A stretch of 64,000 nt of DNA, taken from positions 7,983 to 71,982 of the forward strand of contig JAEDFS010000005.1 in NCBI GenBank assembly GCA_016297895.1, in the 5' to 3' direction. This document shows positions 1 to 7,864 of this stretch, piece by piece. This DNA comes from Marvinbryantia sp. Its GTDB lineage: Bacteria > Bacillota > Clostridia > Lachnospirales > Lachnospiraceae. Both the position numbers and the translations under genes were made by a program. Under the pieces are notes generated by a model that had not been told where the DNA came from, did not search any database, and worked only from the letters and a program-made list of their open reading frames with translations. Numbering within the stretch: the stretch's first letter is position 1; the number at the start of each line of letters is the position of its first letter.

Positions 1-309
1 GTGAAGATCTGTGTAGCCAGTGGACTTGCCAATGCAAGAAAAGTCATGGAACAGGTAAAGAGCGGAGAAAAGGAATATCATCTCATAGAGATCATGGCCT
101 GCCGCAGAGGCTGCATCATGGGCGGAGGTCAGCCGAGACTGGCCGGAGACCGTACCAAGGCAGCAAGACTGAACGGTATTTATAAAGAGGACAAGGCTTC
201 TGTCATCAAGAAGTGTGATGAGAATCCGATGATCACCACGCTCTATGACGGATTCCTGAAAGGAAAAGAACATAAATTATTGCATAATCATGAATTTAAT
301 GCCTGCTGA
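1..309 (+). CDS. [FeFe]-hydrogenase, C-terminal fragment
   Basis: This is the last 102 codons of an iron-only hydrogenase; the gene begins outside the window, so the GTG at base 1 is an internal codon, not a start. The fragment carries the third H-cluster signature, EIMACRRGCIMGGGQP (about residues 30-45), whose cysteines bind the catalytic iron cluster. After it comes the small-subunit-like tail ending in KEHKLLHNHEF, as in monomeric clostridial hydrogenases. The enzyme reduces protons with electrons from ferredoxin (or NADH plus ferredoxin) to dispose of fermentation electrons. Whether this is a monomeric HydA or a larger bifurcating subunit cannot be told from the fragment. Confidence 0.88.
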   Translation: MKICVASGLANARKVMEQVKSGEKEYHLIEIMACRRGCIMGGGQPRLAGDRTKAARLNGIYKEDKASVIKKCDENPMITTLYDGFLKGKEHKLLHNHEFNAC

Positions 310-331
310 TGGCAGGTATACTTAAGAAATG

Positions 332-357
332 AAGCTCCGGAGACGGAGCTTTATTTT
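332..357 (+). terminator. Intrinsic terminator after the hydrogenase gene
   Basis: An 8-bp stem AAGCTCCG/CGGAGCTT (332-339 and 344-351) with a GAGA loop is followed by a T-rich run. It lies 22 bases after the hydrogenase stop codon and just before the next promoter, so it should separate the two units. Confidence 0.8.
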
Positions 358-361
358 TGGG

Positions 362-390
362 TTGCAGTGATTATCCATTCGTGATATGAT
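362..390 (+). promoter_or_regulatory. SigA-type promoter for the fumarase operon
   Basis: TTGCAG (362-367), a 17-base spacer and TATGAT (385-390), with a TGA just upstream of the -10 box that makes it an extended -10. The predicted start is near 397, about 23 bases before the fumarase alpha ATG; an AGGAG ribosome-binding site lies between. No operator-like repeat was recognised, although a GntR regulator is encoded in the same operon. Confidence 0.65.
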
Positions 391-419
391 TTTAAAAAAC
401 TTAAAGGAGTGATTGGAAA

Positions 420-1262
420 ATGCGTGAAATTCAGGCAGACCAGATCACAGAAGTGGTGGAGAGACTTTGTATCGAGGCCAATGAGCATCTTCCGGACGAT
501 GTAAAATGTGCGATCCTTCATTGCCGTTCCTGTGAAGACGGAGAGATTGCAAAGAGTGTTCTGGATGATATCATTAAAAATTTTGAGATAGCAGACAGGG
601 AAAATGTTCCCATTTGTCAGGACACCGGAATGGCATGTGTGTTTCTGGAAATCGGCCAGGATGTGCACATTGCAGGAGGGGATCTTGCGGATGCAGTCAA
701 TGAAGGTGTCAGAAGAGGGTATGACAAAGGATATTTACGAAAATCGGTAGTGAAGGATCCCATTCGGAGAGGAAATACCGGAGATAATACACCGGCCATG
801 ATCTATACGGAGATCGTACCGGGAGAACAGGTGAAGATCACTCTTGGTCCAAAGGGCTTCGGCAGCGAAAATATGAGTGCTATCCGGATGTTTAAGCCTT
901 CTGCAGGACTGCAGGGGATCAAGGATTTTATCCTGGAGACAGTGGAAGCGGCAGGTCCGAATCCATGTCCTCCCATGGTCGTAGGAGTGGGGATCGGCGG
1001 TACTTTTGATAAGGCTGCATTACTTGCAAAGAAAGCACTGATGCGTCCCATCGATACTTTTAACGAGGATCCGTTCTATGCGGATCTGGAACGTGAGATG
1101 CTGGAAAAGATCAACGAATTGGGAATCGGTCCCCAGGGATTTGGCGGAAGGACGACAGCTATTGGTTTAAATATCGAGACACTGCCTACACACATTGCAG
1201 GGATGCCATGTGCCATCAATATTAACTGTCATGTGACCAGACATAAAACGGAGGTGATCTGA
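420..1262 (+). CDS. Class I fumarate hydratase, alpha subunit
   Basis: This is the iron-sulfur subunit (280 aa) of a two-subunit hydro-lyase that interconverts fumarate and malate. The CQDTGM motif (Cys66), Cys183 in NPCPPM and Cys270 in NINCHVTR are the expected ligands of the oxygen-sensitive [4Fe-4S] cluster. Length and motifs fit the Fumerase family N-terminal half. Its stop overlaps the beta-subunit start by one base (TGATG), implying coupled translation. L-tartrate dehydratase alpha (TtdA) is very similar and cannot be excluded from sequence alone, but co-location with isocitrate dehydrogenase favours a TCA role. Confidence 0.9.
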   Translation: MREIQADQITEVVERLCIEANEHLPDDVKCAILHCRSCEDGEIAKSVLDDIIKNFEIADRENVPICQDTGMACVFLEIGQDVHIAGGDLADAVNEGVRRGYDKGYLRKSVVKDPIRRGNTGDNTPAMIYTEIVPGEQVKITLGPKGFGSENMSAIRMFKPSAGLQGIKDFILETVEAAGPNPCPPMVVGVGIGGTFDKAALLAKKALMRPIDTFNEDPFYADLEREMLEKINELGIGPQGFGGRTTAIGLNIETLPTHIAGMPCAININCHVTRHKTEVI

Positions 1263-1822
1263 TGGAAAAGCATATTACCCTTCCACTGACAAAAGAACTG
1301 GCAAAGACCCTTCACGCAGGAGACCGGGTCTTGCTTACCGGAACGATCTATACTTCCAGAGATGCAGGGCACAAGAGAATGTGTGAAGCTCTTGAAAGAG
1401 GAGAACAGCTTCCGTTTGATCCTGAGGATGCCACGATCTATTATGTAGGGCCGACTCCGGCAAAACCGGGACAGGTCATCGGATCAGCAGGCCCGACTAC
1501 CAGCGGACGGATGGATGCCTATGCGCCGACGATGATGTCAGTGGGAGCCAGGGGGATGATCGGCAAAGGTGCACGCCTTCCGGAAGTCGTGGAAGCAATG
1601 AAACAGTACAGTGGAGTGTATTTTGGAGCCATCGGAGGTGCCGGTGCACTTCTGGCAAAGTCCATTAAAAAATGTGAGCTGATCGCCTATGAAGACCTTG
1701 GTGCGGAAGCCCTTCGAAAGCTTTATGTGGAAGATATGCCTTTGGTGGTGATTATTGACAGCGAAGGAAAAAATCTGTATGAAGAAGGAAGAGCTTCCTA
1801 CCTTGCAGGGAGGCAGAAATGA
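1262..1822 (+). CDS. Class I fumarate hydratase, beta subunit
   Basis: A 186-residue Fumerase C-terminal-type subunit that completes the active site with the alpha subunit encoded just upstream. The conserved stretch GSAGPTTSGRMDAY (about residues 78-91) is the family core. In E. coli FumA the two parts are fused in one chain; split genes are usual in Clostridia. The start overlaps the alpha-subunit stop by one base and the stop overlaps the GntR start (ATGA). Tartrate dehydratase beta is the alternative. Confidence 0.88.
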   Translation: MEKHITLPLTKELAKTLHAGDRVLLTGTIYTSRDAGHKRMCEALERGEQLPFDPEDATIYYVGPTPAKPGQVIGSAGPTTSGRMDAYAPTMMSVGARGMIGKGARLPEVVEAMKQYSGVYFGAIGGAGALLAKSIKKCELIAYEDLGAEALRKLYVEDMPLVVIIDSEGKNLYEEGRASYLAGRQK

Positions 1823-2463
1823 ATGACGAGAATTCCCTGAGGGGAAGGGTATTTCATAAGATCAAGACAGATATACTGGAGGGGCGGTACGAAGTGGGAC
1901 ATGAGCTTCGTGAAGTGACACTGGGAGAAGAACTGGGTGTCAGCCGAACTCCGGTGAGAGAGGCACTGCGTCAGCTGGAGCTGGAAGGACTGGTTGATAT
2001 TATACCTAATAAAGGAGCATTCGTTCGAGGAATCAGTGCCAAAGATGTGGAAGATATTTACCAGATCCGTGCAAGGCTTGAGGGGCTTTGTGCTTCTATG
2101 GCGGTGGAATGTGCAACGAAAGAGGAGCTGGAACGAATGGAGGAGATCATTCTTCTCACCAGGTTTTATGAAGAAAAAGGTGATTTCGACCATTTGTCTT
2201 TACTGGACAGTCAGTTTCATGAAATGATGTATGAGGCCTGCGGCAGTAAAATGCTTCAGCATCTTCTGACGGATTATCATCAGTATGTTCAGAGAGTGCG
2301 AAGCCGGTCTTTAAAACAGAAACAGCGGGCGAAAAAATCTACGGAGGAGCACGCAGAGATCCTCCAGGCCATGAAAAACAGAGATGCAAAGGCAGCAGAT
2401 GAGCTGGCAACGACCCATATTCTGCATGCCATTGAAAACATCAGGAGAGGAGACATATTATGA
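1819..2463 (+). CDS. GntR-family transcriptional regulator (FadR/FCD type)
   Basis: A 214-residue regulator with an N-terminal winged helix: LREVTLGEELGVSRTPVREALRQ, split across about residues 31-53, is the classic GntR recognition helix. An all-helical FCD ligand-binding domain follows (about 80-205). FCD domains bind small organic acids through a metal, so a TCA intermediate is a reasonable but unproven effector. The gene sits between the fumarase and isocitrate dehydrogenase genes with ATGA overlaps on both sides, which suggests it controls this operon. Confidence 0.85.
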   Translation: MNDENSLRGRVFHKIKTDILEGRYEVGHELREVTLGEELGVSRTPVREALRQLELEGLVDIIPNKGAFVRGISAKDVEDIYQIRARLEGLCASMAVECATKEELERMEEIILLTRFYEEKGDFDHLSLLDSQFHEMMYEACGSKMLQHLLTDYHQYVQRVRSRSLKQKQRAKKSTEEHAEILQAMKNRDAKAADELATTHILHAIENIRRGDIL

Positions 2464-3662
2464 AAAAAATTTCAATGACAACCCCGATCGTAGAAATGGA
2501 CGGAGACGAAATGACCAGAATACTCTGGAAAATGATCAAAGAAGAATTGATTCTTCCATTTGTAGATTTAAAGACAGAGTATTATGATCTGGGACTGGAA
2601 AACAGAAATGCCACAGATGATCAGGTCACGATCGACAGTGCAGAGGCTACCAAAAAATATGGAGTTGCAGTGAAATGTGCTACCATTACGCCCAATGCAG
2701 CAAGAATGAAAGAATACAGCCTGAAAGAAATGTGGAAGAGTCCCAATGGCACGATCCGTGCCATTCTGGATGGAACCGTGTTCCGTGCGCCGATTATCGT
2801 AAAAGGAATTGAACCCAATGTCCGTACCTGGAAAAAACCGATCACCATTGCAAGACATGCCTATGGAGATGTCTATAAGGCATCGGAAATGATCGTGGAT
2901 GGTCCGGGTAAGGCAGAACTGGTATTTACGGCAGAAGATGGGACCGAAAAAAGAGAGCTGATCCATAATTTCAAGGGAGCAGGGGTACTGCAGGGCATGC
3001 ACAATCTGAACAGCTCTATTGAAAGCTATGCAAGAAGCTGTTTTGCCTATGCTCTGGATACAAAACAGGATCTCTGGTTTGCGACGAAAGATACGATTTC
3101 CAAAAAGTATGACCACACATTTAAAGATATTATGCAGGAGATTTTTGATGCAGAGTATGCGGAGAAATTTAAGGAAGCAGGAATCACCTATTTTTATACA
3201 CTGATTGATGATGCGGTAGCGAGAGTAATGAAATCAGAAGGCGGCTTTATCTGGGCGTGCAAGAATTATGACGGAGATGTGATGAGTGATATGGTGTCCT
3301 CTGCATTTGGCTCTCTGGCTATGATGACTTCCGTTCTGGTGTCTCCGGAAGGGTATTATGAATACGAGGCGGCTCACGGAACGGTACAGCGTCATTACTA
3401 TAAGCACTTAAAAGGAGAAGAGACTTCTACCAATTCGGTAGCTACGATCTTTGCATGGACCGGCGCTCTCAGGAAACGTGGTGAGTTGGATCAGCTTCCC
3501 GAGCTGATGGAATTCGCAGACCGTCTGGAAGCTGCAACGATTCGGACCATTGAGGAAGGAAAAATGACAAAGGATCTGGCTCTTATTACCACACTTGAAC
3601 ATCCTGTGGTATTGAACAGCAGGGACTTTATCAAAGCCATTCGTGAACAGATGGAAAAATAG
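2460..3662 (+). CDS. icd: NADP-dependent isocitrate dehydrogenase (eukaryotic-like type)
   Basis: A 400-residue homodimer-type isocitrate dehydrogenase, converting isocitrate plus NADP+ to 2-oxoglutarate, CO2 and NADPH. It belongs to the type found in the human cytosol rather than the E. coli type: SPNGTIR (94-100), Arg109 and RHAYGD (Arg132) sit at the same numbers as the isocitrate-binding Arg100, Arg109 and Arg132 of human IDH1. Start ATG overlaps the regulator stop (ATGA), preceded by AGGAGAGG. With fumarase it gives part of a TCA cycle, probably for glutamate synthesis in a fermenter. Confidence 0.95.
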   Translation: MKKISMTTPIVEMDGDEMTRILWKMIKEELILPFVDLKTEYYDLGLENRNATDDQVTIDSAEATKKYGVAVKCATITPNAARMKEYSLKEMWKSPNGTIRAILDGTVFRAPIIVKGIEPNVRTWKKPITIARHAYGDVYKASEMIVDGPGKAELVFTAEDGTEKRELIHNFKGAGVLQGMHNLNSSIESYARSCFAYALDTKQDLWFATKDTISKKYDHTFKDIMQEIFDAEYAEKFKEAGITYFYTLIDDAVARVMKSEGGFIWACKNYDGDVMSDMVSSAFGSLAMMTSVLVSPEGYYEYEAAHGTVQRHYYKHLKGEETSTNSVATIFAWTGALRKRGELDQLPELMEFADRLEAATIRTIEEGKMTKDLALITTLEHPVVLNSRDFIKAIREQMEK

Positions 3663-3706
3663 ATGAGAAATGGGAAGAGCTTACGCAAGCTCTTCCCATT
3701 TCTCAT
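3663..3706. terminator. 20-bp perfect hairpin shared by convergent icd and ABC-F genes
   Basis: Two 20-base arms (3663-3682 and 3687-3706) are exact reverse complements around the loop ACGC. The structure starts one base after the icd stop. It contains the stop codon and last codons of the minus-strand ABC-F gene. On the minus strand it is followed by CTATTTTT, a usable U-tract; on the plus strand no U-tract follows. It probably terminates the ABC-F transcript and protects the icd 3' end. Confidence 0.8.
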
Positions 3707-5624
3707 AAAGCTCTTCCAGTTTCCCTGATATTTCAAATTTTTCGTTATTTAATTCCATGCATCGGCTCACATCCGAGTATACTTCGGGAGAAGCCAGCAG
3801 TTCATCGATCTCTTTATCCCTTATTTCCAGCTTCTGAATTTCTTCTTCGGTTCGTTTCAGATCATTCTGGCGTTTGCGTTCTCTGGCCTGTTCTTCTTTC
3901 TGCTGTTTCCAGTCCTTTTTTCCTTCGGTCTCTGTGGCCTGTTTTGTGACAGTGGAGGCTGCACCGAAGATCCCGGCGGATCGGTCATTTGATGTGTCCG
4001 GCGCATAGATCTTTGTCAGTTCTTCCCGTTTCTCCAGATAGTAATCGTAGTTTCCGATATAATTAACCAGTGTATTACCGGTGAGATCCATGATCCGTGT
4101 AGCAGTCTGGTTGATAAAATAGCGGTCATGGGAGACATACAGCACAGTCCCCGTATACTGGTTGATTGCCTGTTCCAGAATCTCTTTGGAAGTAATATCC
4201 AGATGGTTGGTGGGCTCATCCAGGATCAGAAAATTGGCTTCGGAAAGCATCAGCTTCGCCAGGGAGACACGTCCCCGTTCCCCGCCGCTCAGATCACGGA
4301 TCTTTTTGAATACCTCATCACCGGTAAAGAGAAAAGCCGCCAGAACATTGCGGATCTGTGTATTGGTCAGGGTGGGATAGTCGTCGGAAATCTCTTCAAA
4401 AAGGGTCTTTTCCATGTGAAGTACATGATGCTCCTGATCATAATATCCGATATGTACTTTGCTTCCCAGGGTAAAGGAGCCGCTGTCTGCTTCAATGACC
4501 TGATTAATGATCTTTAAAAGCGTAGTCTTTCCGGTGCCGTTATTTCCAATGATGGCAACTTTTTCCCCTCGTTTGATCTCAAAGGAGAGGTCGGAAAAAA
4601 GAGAAAGCCGGTCGAAGGATTTGGACAGATGCTCTGCCTTCAGTACATCATTTCCGCTGGTGATCCGCGGTTCCAGATGAAGATGGATCTCGTGATCGAT
4701 CTCTGCGGGCTTTTCAAGACGCTCCATTTTATCCAGCATTTTTTCACGGCTCTCTGCACGCTTGATACTTTTTTCGCGGTTGAAGGATTTTAGTTTTGTA
4801 ATGACCTGCTCCTGGTGTTTGATCTCCTGCTGCTGATTGAAATAGGCTTTTAGCTGAGCTTCCCGTATCATGGCCCGTTTGGCTGCATAATCGGAGTAAT
4901 TGCCAGTAAATACAGAAGCATGGCCATTGTCGATCTCCACCACCTTGGTGACTACCTTATTCAGAAAATACCGGTCATGGGCCACGATGATGACAGCTCC
5001 CGGATAGTTAAGCAGGTATGTTTCCAGCCAGGCAATGGAATTCATATCCAGATGGTTGGTGGGCTCATCCAGAAGGATCAGATCCGGTTTTGACAAAAGC
5101 AGCTTGCCAAGAGCCACCCGGGTCTTTTGTCCTCCTGAGAGCGTATCGACCGATTTATCAAAATCTTCTTCGGGAAATCCCAGTCCTTTTAAAACACCGA
5201 TGACTTCACTTTGATAGGCATAGCCGTTCTCATTTTCAAACTGGGTATTCAGCCGGTTATAGGTGTCAAGAGCCTGGGAAAGAGCATCGCCATCAAGATG
5301 CTTCATTTCTTTTTCGAGACTTCGTATGCGTTCTTCCATCTGAAGAAGGTGCTGCTTTACCGTCAGTAGTTCATGATAAATGGTGTTCTGACCGGATACC
5401 GCTTCATGCTGCGCAAGATAACCGATGGTGCTTCCTTTTGAGAGGATGACTTCACCGGAGTCGGCAGACATTTCATGCATGATGATCTTCAGAAGGGTAG
5501 ATTTGCCGGCACCGTTCATTCCTACGACAGCCGTTTTTTCCCGTTCTTCCACATGAAAAGATACATTTTTTAAAATTTCATTGGTTCCAAAAGCTTTGTT
5601 AATATTATTACATGCGAGAATCAT
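3681..5624 (-). CDS. ABC-F family ATPase (ribosome-associated, YdiF/Uup-like)
   Basis: A 647-residue protein with two ABC ATPase domains and no membrane segment, the ABC-F layout. The first domain has Walker A GMNGAGKS (35-42) and signature LSGGQKTR; the second has GNNGTGKTT and LSGGERGR. Both have LLDEPTNHLD/ILDEPTNHLD Walker B motifs. A lysine/glutamate-rich linker separates them and a charged coiled-coil tail closes the chain. Family members act on the ribosomal E site, as translation factors or antibiotic-protection proteins; the long C-terminal extension resembles Bacillus YdiF. Nothing here indicates resistance. It is one of only two minus-strand genes in the window. GGAAAG precedes the ATG. 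Confidence 0.9.
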   Translation of the reverse strand: MILACNNINKAFGTNEILKNVSFHVEEREKTAVVGMNGAGKSTLLKIIMHEMSADSGEVILSKGSTIGYLAQHEAVSGQNTIYHELLTVKQHLLQMEERIRSLEKEMKHLDGDALSQALDTYNRLNTQFENENGYAYQSEVIGVLKGLGFPEEDFDKSVDTLSGGQKTRVALGKLLLSKPDLILLDEPTNHLDMNSIAWLETYLLNYPGAVIIVAHDRYFLNKVVTKVVEIDNGHASVFTGNYSDYAAKRAMIREAQLKAYFNQQQEIKHQEQVITKLKSFNREKSIKRAESREKMLDKMERLEKPAEIDHEIHLHLEPRITSGNDVLKAEHLSKSFDRLSLFSDLSFEIKRGEKVAIIGNNGTGKTTLLKIINQVIEADSGSFTLGSKVHIGYYDQEHHVLHMEKTLFEEISDDYPTLTNTQIRNVLAAFLFTGDEVFKKIRDLSGGERGRVSLAKLMLSEANFLILDEPTNHLDITSKEILEQAINQYTGTVLYVSHDRYFINQTATRIMDLTGNTLVNYIGNYDYYLEKREELTKIYAPDTSNDRSAGIFGAASTVTKQATETEGKKDWKQQKEEQARERKRQNDLKRTEEEIQKLEIRDKEIDELLASPEVYSDVSRCMELNNEKFEISGKLEELYEKWEELA

Positions 5625-5749
5625 AATTATCTTTCCTGAAAATGTTCAAATTTTTTTAATAGTTTACCACAATACATCAATTTCCTCTAGCTTTTTTATA
5701 AAAAATGAAGTAAAATATTTGATTAAGTGGATACACAGGAGGAGTTAAG
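5625..5749. other. Divergent intergenic region between ABC-F and lysC
   Basis: This 125-base AT-rich gap must hold promoters for both genes. I could not find a hexamer pair close to consensus on either strand; TAAAAT at 5711-5716 is a possible lysC -10 box without a good -35. There is no room for, and no sign of, a lysine riboswitch. AGGAGG lies just before the lysC ATG. Confidence 0.4.
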
Positions 5750-7069
5750 ATGAAAAAAGTTGTGAAATTTGGCGGAAGCTCTCTTGCAAGTGCAGAGCAG
5801 TTTCAGAAAGCAGGGAGCATAATTCGGGCAGAAGAGTCCAGAAGATATGTGGTGCCATCCGCACCGGGAAAGCGTTTTTCCGGCGATACGAAGGTTACCG
5901 ATATGTTGTATGACTGTTATGAGACAGCTATTGGCGGAAAGAATTTTGATGTGAAACTGAAAAAGATCCAGGAACGTTACAACGAGATCATTGAAGGACT
6001 GGGCCTAACGCTTTCGCTGGATCAGGAGTTTGAAAAAATACATGAGTTTTTTGAAAATGGTGCAGGAACCAACTATGCAGCATCAAGAGGCGAGTATTTA
6101 AACGGAATCATCATGGCTAATTATCTGGGCTATGAGTTTATCGATGCGGCGGAAGTGATTTTCTTTTCCGAAGACGGAGAGTTTGACAGTGAGAAGACCA
6201 ATCGTGTACTCAGCAGCCGTCTGGACAAGACAGAGCGTGCAGTCATTCCAGGATTTTACGGTGCTCTGCCAAACGGAACAGTAAAAACTTTTTCCAGAGG
6301 CGGATCGGATATCACAGGATCCATCGTTGCCAGAGCAGCAAAAGCAGATCTCTATGAAAACTGGACCGATGTGTCCGGATGCCTGGTGACAGATCCTCAT
6401 ATCGTAGAAAATCCAAAACCTATTGAGATCATTACCTATCGGGAACTGCGTGAGCTGGCTTATATGGGAGCTTCCGTTCTTCATGATGAAGCCATTTTCC
6501 CTGTAAGAAGTGAGGGAATCCCCATCAATATCAGAAATACCAATGACCCTTCGGCTCCAGGTACAATGATCGTGGAGAGCACCTGTAAAAAACCGGAATT
6601 TACCATTACCGGAATTGCCGGTAAAAAGGGTTTTGCAGCGATCAATATTGAAAAAGACAGAATGAACTCTGAAGTGGGATTTGCCAGAAAGGTGCTGTCA
6701 GTATTTGAGGAAAACGGAATTTCCTTTGAACATCTTCCTTCCGGAATTGACACCATGAGTGTCTTTGTTCACCAGAGTGAATTTGAAGAAAAAGAGCAGA
6801 AAGTGCTGGCAGGGATCCATCGTATCGTAGATCCGGATTATATGGAACTGGAATCAGATCTTGCGCTGATCGCTGTAGTAGGAAGAGGAATGCGCTCTGC
6901 CAGAGGAACAGCGGGAAGAATCTTTTCCGCTCTGGCTCATGCCGATATCAATATCCGAATGATCGATCAGGGCTCCAGTGAGCTGAATATCATCATCGGT
7001 GTCAATAATGAAGACTTTGAGACCGCAATTCAGGCAATTTATGATATCTTTGTTGTCACTCGTCTTTGA
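5750..7069 (+). CDS. lysC: Aspartate kinase, monofunctional
   Basis: A 439-residue aspartokinase that phosphorylates aspartate with ATP as the first step toward lysine, threonine and methionine. KFGGSS (6-11) is the N-terminal catalytic motif. FSRGGSDITGS near residue 184 is the second nucleotide-binding signature. Two ACT regulatory repeats occupy about 305-439 (ITGIAGKKGFAAINIE and LIAVVGRGMRS begin them), implying feedback control by an end-product amino acid. The gene is followed immediately by a promoter for rex. Confidence 0.93.
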   Translation: MKKVVKFGGSSLASAEQFQKAGSIIRAEESRRYVVPSAPGKRFSGDTKVTDMLYDCYETAIGGKNFDVKLKKIQERYNEIIEGLGLTLSLDQEFEKIHEFFENGAGTNYAASRGEYLNGIIMANYLGYEFIDAAEVIFFSEDGEFDSEKTNRVLSSRLDKTERAVIPGFYGALPNGTVKTFSRGGSDITGSIVARAAKADLYENWTDVSGCLVTDPHIVENPKPIEIITYRELRELAYMGASVLHDEAIFPVRSEGIPINIRNTNDPSAPGTMIVESTCKKPEFTITGIAGKKGFAAINIEKDRMNSEVGFARKVLSVFEENGISFEHLPSGIDTMSVFVHQSEFEEKEQKVLAGIHRIVDPDYMELESDLALIAVVGRGMRSARGTAGRIFSALAHADINIRMIDQGSSELNIIIGVNNEDFETAIQAIYDIFVVTRL

Positions 7070-7094
7070 CAGATAATTATCAATACGGTATACT
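7066..7094 (+). promoter_or_regulatory. Strong SigA promoter for rex
   Basis: TTGACA (7066-7071), 17 bases, TATACT (7089-7094): one base off full consensus. The -35 box contains the lysC stop codon. The predicted transcription start is near 7101, which argues against the ATG at 7097 and for the GTG at 7130 as the rex start. No TTGTTAA-type Rex operator was seen here. Confidence 0.85.
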
Positions 7095-7129
7095 GAATGT
7101 ATCAATGGGGCAAATGGGGAGGTATTTCT

Positions 7130-7771
7130 GTGGAAGAAAAAGAGATATCAAGAGCGGTGATCAAGCGATTGCCTCGTTATTACCGCTATCTTGGTGAATT
7201 GCTGGAGAACGGGATGGAGCGGATTTCATCCAATGAACTGAGTGACAGAATGCAGGTGACCGCATCCCAGATCCGACAGGATCTGAATAATTTCGGAGGG
7301 TTTGGTCAGCAGGGATACGGATATAATGTAAAGTATCTATATCATGAGATCGGAAGGATTCTTGGTCTTGATAAGACTTATAATATGATCATCATCGGAT
7401 CCGGGCATCTCGGACAGGCACTGGCAAATTATGTAAAATTTGAAAAAAGAGGTTTCCGGATCATTGGAATGTTTGACAATAATCCGGCATTAAAAGGAAA
7501 ACGGGTAAGAGGAATTGAAATTCAGATGATCGAGGAACTGGATTCTTTTCTGAAAGAACATACGATCCACATTGCAACACTGACTCTTCCCAAAGCGGGG
7601 GCTGAGGAAGTGACAGGTCATCTGGTAGATGGCGGAGTGAAAGCAATCTGGAACTTTGCGCATACTGATCTTGAGGTTCCTGCGGACATCATCGTAGAGA
7701 ATGTTCATCTTTCGGAAAGTCTGATGCAGCTTTCTTATAACATTACCCGCCATGACAGAGAAAGAGAATAA
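7130..7771 (+). CDS. rex: Redox-sensing transcriptional repressor Rex
   Basis: A 213-residue repressor that reads the NADH/NAD+ ratio and controls fermentation genes. The N-terminal winged helix covers about 5-75 (AVIKRLPRYYRYL; SQIRQDLNNFGGFG). The Rossmann fold starts at GSGHLG (90-95). I chose GTG 7130 rather than ATG 7097: GGGGAGG lies at 7116-7122, the family starts about here, and the upstream promoter would place 7097 at the RNA 5' end. Likely targets (hydrogenase, Nfn, alcohol dehydrogenase) are partly in this window, but no clear operator was found beside them. Confidence 0.95.
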   Translation: MEEKEISRAVIKRLPRYYRYLGELLENGMERISSNELSDRMQVTASQIRQDLNNFGGFGQQGYGYNVKYLYHEIGRILGLDKTYNMIIIGSGHLGQALANYVKFEKRGFRIIGMFDNNPALKGKRVRGIEIQMIEELDSFLKEHTIHIATLTLPKAGAEEVTGHLVDGGVKAIWNFAHTDLEVPADIIVENVHLSESLMQLSYNITRHDRERE

Positions 7772-7786
7772 GAAAACTCAGTGACA

Positions 7787-7843
7787 AAGGGGTGCTGCAG
7801 GTTCCGTACTGTCAGATCGGACAGATGGAAGGCAGCACCTCTG
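7787..7843 (+). other. Nested hairpin between rex and nnrD
   Basis: The 93-base gap holds an outer stem, GGTGCTGC (7791-7798) against GCAGCACC (7832-7839), extendable by two or three imperfect pairs. Inside it is a second stem, CTGTC/GACAG (7809-7813, 7820-7824). No U-tract follows, so it is not a standard terminator. It could stabilise or process the rex-nnrD mRNA. It matches no RNA family I recognise. Confidence 0.4.
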
Positions 7844-7864
7844 TATATGTGAGGAAGCAGGGAA

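Noticed and set aside
5595..5612. TTGTTAATATTATTACAT resembles a Rex operator
   Set aside because: Only one half-site matches; the other has three mismatches in seven, and the site is inside the coding start of the ABC-F gene, with no redox gene downstream.
5625..5749. Lysine riboswitch before lysC
   Set aside because: The gap is too short for the usual element of about 170-180 bases, and none of its conserved helices or terminators could be seen.
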